Below are positions 1 through 9,024 of a stretch of DNA of 64,000 nt, piece by piece; positions within the stretch are counted from its first letter, which is position 1, and each line of letters begins with the position of its first letter. Source of the DNA: Eulemur rufifrons (Eukaryota; Chordata; Mammalia; Primates; Lemuridae); the NCBI RefSeq assembly GCF_041146395.1, contig NC_091006.1, positions 10,360,001 through 10,424,000 on the forward strand, given 5' to 3'. The notes under the pieces are model-generated. The model saw only the letters and a list, made by a program, of their open reading frames with translations. It ran no database searches and had not been told where the DNA came from. The translations under genes were made by a program, and so were the position numbers.

Positions 1-38
1 GCCCGCTCCCACGGAGCGACCCTAGAGCCCCTTCTCAC

Positions 39-90
39 TTCATGGCGCCGGCCGCGGCGTGCAGCGGCGTCGACCCGCCTCCCTCATGAA
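39..90 (-). CDS. ERCC2: ERCC2 (XPD) exon 1: start codon and 5'UTR, partial gene
   Basis: On the minus strand an ATG (bases 43-41) is followed by AA and then the donor GTGAGAAG, so exon 1 carries only five coding bases: Met and two bases of a Lys codon. This is the known start of ERCC2 (protein begins Met-Lys-Leu), whose first exon is this short. The rest of the gene lies left of the window. ERCC2 is the 5'-3' DNA helicase of TFIIH, which opens DNA around lesions in nucleotide excision repair and takes part in transcription initiation. The start context GCGCCATGA has a purine at -3. The identification rests on the exon form plus synteny with PPP1R13L, POLR1G and ERCC1. The 5'UTR end at about 90 is a guess. 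Confidence 0.75.
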
Positions 91-260
91 TATTCAGAGA
101 GGCAAGGTCCTGGGCATCCTCAAGGGTCCGCTCCACCTTCGTCACAACACCATTGGCTAATCCCGCCCATCACTCCGCAAGGGTGAAGCCAATCGGGATG
201 CTGCGCGTGCGCATGGAGAAGCGAGGGCGGACTCCGGAGGGAGGCGGTGCTGAAGGCGTG
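60..260 (-). promoter_or_regulatory. ERCC2 promoter: opposed CCAAT boxes and NRF1 site
   Basis: GC-rich, TATA-less sequence just upstream of ERCC2 exon 1. Seen directly: ATTGG at 152-156, CCAAT at 189-193, a GC box CCCGCCC at 162-168, and TGCGCGTGCGCA at 202-213. The last matches the NRF1 consensus YGCGCAYGCGCR perfectly when read on the minus strand. This is a typical housekeeping promoter layout, possibly bidirectional. No gene is recognised on the other side within 8 kb. Confidence 0.65.
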
Positions 261-525
261 GCTGAGGATCGCCGAGAGCCAACCCAGAACAAAACATGGA
301 AGGAAGAAAGACGAGAGAATCGATCCCATTCATAAGGACTCGGCCTTCCTGCGTCTGCCCAGATTGTCTGAGCAGCGAATAGAGTCCAGAGGAGAATGAC
401 AGGGAAACTGGGGACACCTTCGGAGCCCACGAGTTAGGAATGGCCTCACCGCGCCAGACAAACATGCATTTATAAAATACCTGCTGTGTCGTAGACTTCT
501 GTGGGACAAATAACTTATAAACAGC

Positions 526-835
526 TCCTCCCATTTATTGAGCGCCTGCTATTTACCAGATACTGTGCTAGGCGTTTTAATCAGGCAGTAAGGGAAAGGC
601 AAGTGTGGTTCAGTGGCTAAGGTGTGAGCTCTGGAACCAGAATTCCTGGCTCCAAATCCTGACTCCATTGTCTTTTAACTGTGTGATTTAACTTCTCTGG
701 GGTTCCACTTTCTCATCTGCAAAGCAGTAACAATGAGACTATATACAAGATAGGTGACACTTTAAATTGACCCACACCAAGGCAGTTAAAACTGCTTAGC
801 ACACACTAAGCACTCAATAAATGCTAGCTTTTTTT
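526..835 (+). repeat. L2 fragment then MIR
   Basis: 526-590 resembles the reverse complement of the L2 3' end (TTATTGAGCGCCTGCTA). 600-835 is MIR in plus orientation: TCTGGAACCAGAATTCCTGG, then ACTGTGTGATTTAACTTCTC, then the terminal CACTCAATAAATG. It is followed by a T-tract. Confidence 0.75.
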
Positions 836-844
836 TTTTTTATT

Positions 845-1240
845 GTTGTTCGACAAATAGCTATGGGTCATCTACTATGTGCCTGACCCTGTGAACACAA
901 AGGGGACCATCACAGTTCCAGTTCCTATCCTCAAAGAACAGATATTATATTAAACAGACAAATAAAACTATGATTTCGAGTGCGACAAGTGCTGTGAAGG
1001 AAAATTCCAGGAAACCATAAAGGCTTATAACAGGAAGCCTGCTGGCACGGTGGGATGTGAGTATTGGCCGAGTAGTCAGGTGAAGGCTTCCTGGAAGAAG
1101 TGAGGTTTGAGTAGAACCAGGAAGGATGAGAAGGAACTAGCCAGACAGAAGGGATGGAAGAGAGAAGTGAGAAGGGCACTCCAGGGAGAGAGACCATTAT
1201 ATGCGAAATCTCTAGGGCCAGAAGAAAGCTGAAGCCTGCA
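845..1240 (-). repeat. L2 LINE 3' end (minus)
   Basis: Follows the reverse complement of the L2 3' region: CTACTATGTGCCTGACCCTG, a poly-AAATAAA stretch, then GGCTTCCTGGAAGAAGTGAG and GAAGGATGAGAAGGAACTAG. Diverged and ancient. Confidence 0.7.
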
Positions 1241-1344
1241 AGCTCTGAAAGCTGGGGCTCAGAGCCCACGACAGAACGACAGAGAGCGGAGAGAGTGCAG
1301 CTGGAGGAGATCCAAAATCTTTCTGGTGGCCAACAGAGTCCTCT

Positions 1345-1605
1345 CTAACTCGATTGCCCCTTATCACCCCCTAGCCAACCCAACTTACTGCTCTCTGATC
1401 TCCTCTCTCCCCCAGCTCATTCTGTGTCGGCCACACTGGCCTCCTTGCTGTTCCCCAAAACACCAGACACATCCCACCCCAGGGCCTTTGTACTTGCTGT
1501 TCCCTCTGCCCAGAATGTCTTTCCCCCGGTAGCTTTCTGGCAGCCTCACTAGCCTCCTTCAGGTCTTTGTTCAAATGTCACCTCAATAAAGCTTCCCTGA
1601 CCGAT
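1345..1605 (+). repeat. L2 LINE 3' region (plus)
   Basis: Carries L2 landmarks in sense orientation: TTGTACTTGCTGTTCCCTCTG, AGAATGTCTTTCCC and TGTTCAAATGTCACCTC. Confidence 0.7.
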
Positions 1606-1626
1606 GAATTAAACCAACCCCCATAA

Positions 1627-1627
<1 letters not shown>

Positions 1628-1657
<30 letters not shown>

Positions 1658-1660
1658 CCA
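1628..1660. repeat. (CA)n microsatellite
   Basis: An uninterrupted CA run after two CATA units. It is followed by a short Alu-like scrap and an A-tract to about 1,750. Confidence 0.95.
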
Positions 1661-1859
1661 TATCCTCCCACCTTGGCCTCCCAAGCAGCTAGGATTACAG
1701 GCGCACTCGCTAGACTCCATGTCACAAAAAAAAAAAAAAAAGAAAAAGAATTTGCATTTTGAGCTCTTAAGTCACTTAAGGTGCCCAGTGGTGCATGACC
1801 TGGAGGAACTAAGATAGACAAACAGAAGCCAGTTGGTAGCTAAGGCTAGGGTGGCAGAG

Positions 1860-1985
1860 AGAAGGATTATGTCTCTTAATCCTCATAACAGTCCTGTAAA
1901 TTATATGTTTCAAATTATGCCCATTTTACAGATTAAAAACATGCTCAAAGCAGTGAGGTAATTTGCCCAGAGCCCGTTTGATTCT
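1860..1985 (-). repeat. MIR (minus)
   Basis: TCCTCATAACAGTCCTGTAA followed by CCCATTTTACAGAT is the reverse complement of the MIR 3' half. Confidence 0.65.
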
Positions 1986-2184
1986 AGCTCCTGTGCGTGC
2001 CTGTGTCTGTGTGCATGGTAGTTTCCGGAGTTGATTTGGTCAGAGATGGAGCGTGGGGCTCTAATTCCTGTTTAGTAGGAGTCGGAGAAAAGAGCTCCCT
2101 GATTCAACCACAGGGCTCGGCAGGAGCGACAGGAGGGAGGCAGGAGCAAGTGGGCCCCACCAAGGTGGTGGTTTCCATCATATC

Positions 2185-2310
2185 ACCTCCCTTCATTCAT
2201 TCATTCATTCATCATATACTTCCTGAACCCCTGCTCTGTGCCTTCCCTGTGCTGGATGGTAATGGGGACATAGTGGTGACTGAGACAGCCCCAGCCCTGC
2301 CTTTCTTAGA
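2185..2310 (-). repeat. L2 3' end with (ATTC)n
   Basis: CATTCATTCATTCATTC at the terminus, then a degraded CTGCTCTGTGCC...GTGCTGG core, as in the L2 reverse complement. Confidence 0.65.
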
Positions 2311-2379
2311 GGAGAGACTGTCCCATCTCCAGACTGTGAGGACCCAGAGGGGACACGACTGGGGGAGGGTGAGGGGAGC

Positions 2380-2520
2380 AGCCCCTGACCTAGCAGCAAG
2401 ATCTTGGGCAAGTTTATCTCTGAGATTCAGTTTCCTCGCCTTTAAGATGAGGATGATGCTACCTCTATTAACAAATGACCGTTTATTATGCCATCACACC
2501 AATAAGACTATACTTCCAAC
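2380..2520 (+). repeat. MIR fragment
   Basis: ATCTTGGGCAAGTTTATCTC and CAGTTTCCTCGCCTTTAAGATG match the MIR core and 3' half. Confidence 0.65.
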
Positions 2521-2527
2521 ATAAGAT

Positions 2528-2780
2528 AGGGCCGGGGCACGGTGCCTCATACCTGTAACCCCAGCACTTTGGAAGGCTGAGGTGTTAGGATCACTTGAGG
2601 CCAGGAGTTCAAGACCAGCCTGGGCAACACAGCAAGACCGCATGTCTACAAAAATTTTTAAAAATTAGCGGGCTGTGGTGGCATGCACCTGTATTCCCAG
2701 CTACCTGGGAGTCTGAGGCAAGAGGATCACCCGAGCCCAGGAGTTTGAGGCTGCGGTGAGCTATGATGGACACTCCATGA
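2528..2780 (+). mobile_element. Old Alu (J-like), 3'-truncated
   Basis: GGGGCACGGTGCCTCATACC start, left-arm CAGCACTTTGGAAGGCTGAGG, A-rich linker, right arm to GCGGTGAGCTATGATGG. Lacks the lemur-type diagnostic bases. Confidence 0.85.
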
Positions 2781-3345
2781 GAAAAGCGACCCACACAGAG
2801 ATGCTGCTCGTGGTAGCGTGTAGTACCAAGAGAACAAACTGGGAAGAACAAACACAGGTGATATTGGCTGGTTGGGAGTAAGTCGTGGTGACGCCTCCTG
2901 TTTCTAAGGAGTCTGTGCCCCCCATGCTTCATTCCGGGCCCAACAGATCACTTACTCCTCTGCCTCCTCCACTTCCTACTGGCCTCCAATGGCACCATCT
3001 TTGCCGGCAGCATCCTCTCCCCAGCCCTGCCCTGCCTCCCTCCAACTCCCCTGCTTCAGCTCTTAAGGAGACACGCCCTCCTCCAGGAAGCCCTCTCTGA
3101 TGCCCCAGGTGGGGCAGGCACCCTCTCTGGGCTCCACTATCCCAGCCCTGGTTACTCTGGGGCAGAAAGTAGGAGGACATCTTAAAACCAAGAATAAAAT
3201 AGAATAAAATAGACTACGGTACTTACACGTGCCAGGCCCTGTGCTAGGCATCCTGTCACTCCCTGACATCGTCTTTCACTGTTCTTCCTCAAACCCATCC
3301 CTCCCAGCCACTTGTGGCCTCCTCACTCTTCCATCTAGGCCCCAG
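2780..3345. other. Mostly unassigned intergenic sequence
   Basis: No exon recognised. The segment around 3,030-3,180 has diverged L2-like wording (AGGAAGCCCTCTCTGATGCC) and 3,215-3,280 resembles the L2 terminus (GTGCCAGGCCCTGTGCTAGG). The rest is unique. Confidence 0.4.
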
Positions 3346-3560
3346 GCTGCATTAGTCGGCTATTTCTCCATAACAAATTACCCCCCAAATGTAATGGTTA
3401 GAACAGCAGCATTTATTGTCTCAGGGATCAGAACTCAGCTGCAGTCATCTCGAGGCTCAACTAGGAAATGATCCACTGCCAAGCTCACCAGAGGGTTGCT
3501 GGCAGGATCCGGTGCCTCACTGATCCCTGCCACGTGGGCCTCCACGAGGGCAACTGGCTT
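3345..3560 (-). repeat. Fragment of an old LTR/DNA-type repeat
   Basis: GTCGGCTATTTCTCCATAACAAATTACC...AACAGCAGCATTTATTGTCTC is a widespread mammalian repeat end (MaLR/MER type). I am not sure of the family. Confidence 0.5.
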
Positions 3561-3764
3561 CATCTAAGCGATAAAGCAAGACGGAAGTTATTGTCTTTTA
3601 TAATCTAATCTCAGAAGTAACAGTCCATTGCTTTTGCTGTTTACTAGTTCTCAGAATATGTCAGTACATGCAGCCCATGCTCAAGGGACAGGGATTACTA
3701 GTAGCTTGAATACCAGCAGGCAGGGAGGCTTGGGAGCCACCTTGGAATGGCTGACGGCTGCACA

Positions 3765-4050
3765 CTCCTGGCCTTTGCACGGGCTGTTCCCTCATCTAGA
3801 AGGCTCTTCCCCTAGGTTTTGGCATGGCTCCCTCCCTCACCTCCTTCAAGACTTCCTCAAAAGTTGTCTTCTTAGAGAGGCCTTCCCAATGATGTGCCAC
3901 ACCTCATTGGCACACCTCCGAAAAAGTAGTAATAATTGCTTGATACCATCAAAGGTCCAGACAGTATTTGAATGTGAGAGCAGAGACTTCTGTCTCCTTG
4001 TCACTGCTGTGTCCCCAGTGCCCCATTCGGAGCCACCCTATTTAAATTGC
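3765..4050 (+). repeat. L2 fragment, first copy of a local duplication
   Basis: TTTGCACGGGCTGTTCCCTC, then CTTAGAGAGGCCTTCCC, then TGTCACTGCTGTGTCCCCAG, as in the L2 3' region. Bases 3,896-4,034 recur, ungapped and about 90% identical, at 4,971-5,109. Confidence 0.75.
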
Positions 4051-4059
4051 AACACTCCC

Positions 4060-4560
4060 TGGGTAGGCTGAATCATCGTCCCCAAAGATATCTAGGTCCT
4101 GATCTCTGGAACCTCTGAACGTGACCTTATATGGCAAAGGGACTTTGCAGGGGTGATGAAGTTAAGGATCTTGAGATGGGAAGATTATCCTGGAGTTTCT
4201 GGGTGAGCCCCGAGTGTAATTATGAACATTCTTATTACAAGGAGATTGGACAGCAGGACAGAGATGGAAGCCATGTGACACTCAAGCAAGAGGCTGGCTC
4301 CCGGCCTTAAAGGTGGGGGAAGGGGCCAAGAGCCAAGGCATGCAAGGAATGCAAAGAATGTGGCTCTAGAAGCTGGAAAAGGCAAGAAATGATTCTCCCT
4401 CAGCCCTCCCCTGGGAGCACAGCCCTGCCAACACCTTGCTTTTAGCCCAGTGCCTCCGATTTCAGACTTCTGATCTTCAGAACTGTAAAGAAACACGTGT
4501 TGTTTTGAGCCCCCGAGTTTGTGGTCCTGTGTTAGAGCAGCCGCAGGAAACTCATACACC
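4060..4560 (+). mobile_element. Solo MaLR LTR (MLT1-like)
   Basis: Starts near GGCTGAATCATCGTCCCC and ends with GGAAACTCATACACC. Internal MLT1 landmarks: GACTTTGCAGGGGTGATGAAG, GATTCTCCCTCAG, CCAACACCTTGC and a degraded AATAAA-like block. A non-coding LTR relic. It contains a CArG-box match CCTTATATGG at 4,124-4,133. Confidence 0.7.
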
Positions 4561-4569
4561 CCCCACCTG

Positions 4570-4735
4570 GCACGACAGCACGCCCCTCCTGCTTTAGTCT
4601 TTTCCGTAACAGTGATCACCGTGTGACATATTATGTATTTTGTTCATTATTTTGTTAATTATCTGTCTCTTCCACTAGACTGTCAGCTCTGCAGAAGCAG
4701 TGACATTTTCCAACTGTGTATTATGGACAATTTCC
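4570..4735 (+). repeat. L2 fragment
   Basis: GTAACAGTGATCACCGTGTG, then CTCTTCCACTAGACTGTCAGC, as in the L2 3' end just upstream of its terminal block. Confidence 0.6.
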
Positions 4736-4970
4736 AAGAAACACAAATGTTGAGAGGAAAGTATAATGAAAGCACACATCCTCGTGCTACATTTCATCAA
4801 TTTTCAACTCGGGTTGATCTGGCTTTGTCTATGTCCCCCCTCCCCCGCCCCACCAACCACTTCCCTCCTGCTAGTCAATTACGTTGAAGCATGTCCCAGA
4901 TATCCTATCACTTCATCCAGAAGTATTTCAGAGTGTATCTCTAAAAATAAAGACTCTTCGTGAAAACATA

Positions 4971-5155
4971 GCCACACATCATTGGCACATCTCAGAAAAA
5001 GTAGTAATAATCGCTTAATATCATCAAAGGTACAGATAGTGTTTGGATATGAGAGCAGAGACTTCTGTCTCCTTGTCACTGCTGTGTCCCCAGTGCTCCA
5101 TTCAGAGCCTGGCACATAGTAGCTGCTCAACAAATAGGAATGAATGACTCAATAC
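4971..5155 (+). repeat. L2 terminus, second copy of the local duplication
   Basis: Repeats 3,896-4,034 with about 13 substitutions and no indel, then continues to the L2 end (GCACATAGTAGCTGCTCAAC, AATGAATGACTCA). Confidence 0.8.
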
Positions 5156-5189
5156 TCAGGGCAATTCCTAAAATACTTCCCAAGATCCA

Positions 5190-5290
5190 TTTCTTTAAAA
5201 CAGGGAAACTGAGACCTGGAGAGCAGAGGACCTTTCCTAAGATCCCCTAGTGGTAAATCTAGATCTTCTGTCACCCAGAGACATGACAGG
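5190..5290 (-). repeat. MIR fragment (minus)
   Basis: AAACAGGGAAACTGAGACCTGG followed by a degraded CCCCTAGTGGTAAATC, the reverse of the MIR core. Confidence 0.5.
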
Positions 5291-5570
5291 GTGCGGAGGC
5301 GGGGCTTAGCAGTTTGCTCAGAGTGGCTGCAGCCTCAGGCTGAGGGGCTGGTCGGGAAGTTGCAGCCAGACAGCCCGGTGGGGCTCAGTGCACACGGGGC
5401 CTTCTAGAAGTTTAAATATTCTCCTGAGGGCACTGGGGATGCAGAGATGCTTCTCATAAGAGTAAAGATCTACATTTTAGAAAGATGTTAGAGAAAAAGT
5501 TACTTTGACTACACACAATTTTCTCCTTGCCTGCTACTAACATGGCAATAAAGGAATAAACAGAGAAATA

Positions 5571-5911
<341 letters not shown>

Positions 5912-6224
5912 ATACAGAGAATTAAACCTACTTGGACAAAGAGAAAGAGGCAGCAGCGCTAGCAGAAGACAGCGTTCTGCAAATTTCTGGAAGACAGAGG
6001 CAGGATGAGGGACGACCGTGCCACTTGTGGAAGGGGGAGGGGAGACTCCCCTGCAGGCAGCAGGTGCTGCAGAAGTGAGGTGAAGCACTGCAAATGGGCT
6101 GTGTGGTTCAATACCCGAGCACCCCCCTCGCCACCCCCTTCACTTCCACGGGAGACTAGAGGATTGTTCACTAGCGGAAATGAGCGCTGGGAGGTCTGGC
6201 CCCTGGGCTCTGCATGAAGCGTGG

Positions 6225-7160
6225 CCTGCGTCATGGGCTGAACTGTGTCCCCAGAAAGACATGTTGAAGTCCTAACTCCCACTAGCTAAGAATGTGACAT
6301 TACTTGTAAATAGTGTCTTTGCAGATTTTGCAGATGTCATGAAGTTAAGATGAGGTTATACTGGAAAAGAGAGAGACCTTAATCCAGGAAGACTGGTGTC
6401 CCTTTTCTTTCTTTCTTTATTTATTTTTGTACAGAGGAGATCTTGCTATGTTGCTCAGGCTGGTCTTGAACTCATGGCCTCAACCCATCCTCCTGCTTTT
6501 GCCTCTCAAAGTGCTGGGCTTACCGGCGTGAGCCACCGTACCCGGCCAAGGTATTCCTTGGTTTTGGATCAATGTGACCCGTTTAGATGTCTGACCTCTA
6601 GAACTGTAAGATAATACATTTGTATTGTTGAAGCCACCAAGTGTGTGACAATTTGTTATAGCAGCAATGGGAAACTAATACAAACTTGGGTACTGGAAGC
6701 AGGGTGCTGCTGTAACAAATACCTAAAAAATGTGGAGGTGGAAGTGGATTTGGAATTGGGCAATGGGGCAGAAGCAGGAAGAATTTTAAGAAGATCATGG
6801 AAAAACTCAGATAGCCTAGAGCAGACTGTTAGTAGAAACAAAGATTTTAACAATTGCGCTAGTCAGACGGAAGTAAGGAACAAGGTAGAGAAAACCTATG
6901 TCATCTTAAAGAGTACCTAACTCATCATGAACAGATGGGTAGAAATGCAGGAAGCCTCTAGAAACTGGAAAAGGCAAGGAAAAGGACGTTCCCCTAGAGC
7001 CTCTAGAAGGGACATGGTCCTGACCTTGATTTCAGCCCCGTGAGACCCATTTCAGACTCCTTACCACCACCCCCAGAATTGTAAGATAATAAATTTGTGT
7101 TAAGCCACCAAGTTTGCAGTACTTTATTATAGCAGTAATAGGAAATGAGTATATCTTTGT
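6225..7160 (+). mobile_element. MaLR (MLT1-like) LTR-internal-LTR relic with an Alu inside
   Basis: 6,228-6,396 begins an MLT1-like LTR (GGGCTGAACTGTGTCCCCAG). An Alu fragment interrupts at 6,398-6,549. The LTR resumes to GGGAAACTAATACAAACTTGG near 6,685. 6,690-6,930 has MaLR internal wording (TTTGGAATTGGGCAATGGGG), and 6,935-7,160 is the 3' part of a second LTR ending GTAATAGGAAATGAGTA. No intact gene. Confidence 0.65.
6398..6549 (-). mobile_element. Alu fragment inserted in the MaLR LTR
   Basis: TTGCTATGTTGCTCAGGCTGGTCTTGAACTC to GGCGTGAGCCACCGTACCCGG in minus orientation. A single-arm relic. Confidence 0.85.
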
Positions 7161-7184
7161 TATGAAAATGGGAGACCAGACTAG

Positions 7185-8450
7185 TATAAACACATACAAA
7201 ATCAAAGAAACTCAGAAGAAGTAAATGTAATACAGGAAACAGAAGAAAAACTCCAAACAAACACAAAAGTATCTATAACTAAAATGCTTTTTATGATACT
7301 TGCAAGATAAGGGAAGATATCACATCTATAAAATAGGAACTGGAGGTGATGAACAACGGATAATGAAAGAACAAGAAAAATTTCTTGGAGTTAAAAATAT
7401 GAGATAAAATATAAATTTAGTAGAAAAATTAGAAGATAAAGTCAAGGAAATTTTCTATAAAGTAGGGGGAAATTGGCAATGGTATGGAAAATGGTAGTGA
7501 AAACATTAAAAAATTGAAGGACCAAACCAGAAAGTCCAACATCCAAATAATGCGACTTGCAGAAGAGAATGAGAAAATGTAGGGGAAGAAATTAACACAG
7601 AAATGTACAAGAAAATTTCCCAGAACCAAAGGACATGAGGCTTCAGATTGAAAGGACAGCCCAAGGATCAGAACAATTAATCAATAAAGACCACAGTAAG
7701 GCATATCATCATGAAATTTCAGAACCAGAGAAAAAGATAAGATCTCAAAAGCTTCCAGGAAAAAAGCAAGTCAAACACAAGCCCAAAGGAAATGGAGAAA
7801 GGAAACAATTCTGAGGAAAAAGTGACAAGCATCCCTTGTTACCCAAACTTGCATTCCAACTCAGGAGGTGAATAGATTTGAATCACAAGGGATACTTATA
7901 TGTTCCAATTAGAATTTTATACTCAGCCAAACTGTCATAACATGGCAAGTAGAATGAAGATATATTTAGCTGGGCAAGCACTCAGAAATATTTACCTCCT
8001 GTTCATCCTGTTAAGGGAACAACAGCTAGAGGATGTCAACCAAGAAAGACAAAGACATAGGATTCAAGAAATACTATCCAACTTGGGAAAGTCCCAGAAT
8101 AGCTTAGAGGAGGCCTGGAGACCTAGTCCAGATAGTCCAGATGCAAGTAGAATAGAGCGCTTCAGGAAGGAGAAAAAAAATCTTGAATGTACTATTAGGA
8201 GTATGGAAGATCCAATGGGACATTTCAACAATATTAAGTATATATGCACATAAAATTAAGCAAATGACAAAGGCAATGAACCATGCAAAAACTTGCATAG
8301 AAAATTCTAGTAAATTACATGGCTGTGCAGTGAAAAATACCTAATCACAACATCATAAAAGCTATTGATTGAAAAAATATGATTTTTGCTAAAAAATAGT
8401 AACAGCAATAATGAGCATTTATTGAGTCGGAATAGAATGAAAAGAGAGAA
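7185..8450 (+). mobile_element. Old L1-family (L1M/HAL1-like) fragment
   Basis: A-rich, with wording typical of old L1: GAAAATTTCCCAGAACCAAAGGACATGAGG, CATCATGAAATTTCAGAACC, AGAATTTTATACTCAGCCAAACTGTC and ACCAAGAAAGACAAAGACATAGG. The longest open stretch is about 117 codons (7,900-8,253), so nothing functional. Confidence 0.65.
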
Positions 8451-8454
8451 AAGT

Positions 8455-8985
8455 CCATTTCTGTGCAAACTACCTTTATTTATAAAGAAAAATGTCCCCA
8501 TTTTGTTATAAACATAAAACCAGCGCTGTGTGAAGGCACGTCATTGAGGAGAGGTGGGGCAGGGATTCGGGCAGAGACCAGCGTCCTTTTGTACCGCAAG
8601 GCCGCTGGAGCAGTGGGGTCAGAGGTGACTCCCAGGGAAATCAAGGGGGGATCACCAGTGGGCTGTGTTGCTGGGGGCGGGGGCAGTGGCACTAGGGGTG
8701 GGAGGCACTTTGGACGGGATCTGACGTGGCAAAAAGGAGGGGGGTCTCCTGCCCCAGTGATTCCCAGCCCCACCAGGACCTCCAAGGGCTAAGGCAGATT
8801 CCTACACTTAAGGCTGGGGATCTCCTTCTCCCCTGGGCTTCGGGGAGAGCAGACGCCTGGTGGTAAGGGCCGCACCCCTGCAGGGCTGGGGGCGCAGGTA
8901 AAGGCAGCAGTAAATGGAGGGGGAGGTCTGGAGCCAAGGCAGGGCTGCCTGCTCCTGTCTCCCTCCCAAACATCCTTCTGTCCCG
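8455..8985 (-). other. PPP1R13L 3'UTR
   Basis: Interval between the stop codon (8,988-8,986) and the AATAAA. Repeat-free and moderately GC-rich, in contrast to the L1 relic that ends just before it. Confidence 0.7.
8475..8480 (-). terminator. PPP1R13L poly(A) signal
   Basis: TTTATT on the plus strand reads AATAAA on the minus strand, about 505 bases beyond the stop codon. Cleavage is expected near 8,455-8,465. Confidence 0.75.
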
Positions 8986-9024
8986 CTAGACTTTATTCCT
9001 CTGTGGCTTCACCCTGGGGAAGAG
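8986..9024 (-). CDS. PPP1R13L: PPP1R13L exon 13 (stop)
   Basis: After acceptor [18 protein letters not shown] then TAG. Thirteen codons. One change (Ser to Asn) from the human C-terminus as I recall it. Confidence 0.93.
   Translation of the reverse strand, partial: LFPRVKPQRNKV

Noticed and set aside
4124..4133. CArG box CCTTATATGG as an SRF element
   Set aside because: It falls inside a MaLR LTR whose consensus has a similar CCTTATTTGG stretch, so it is probably inherited and not selected.
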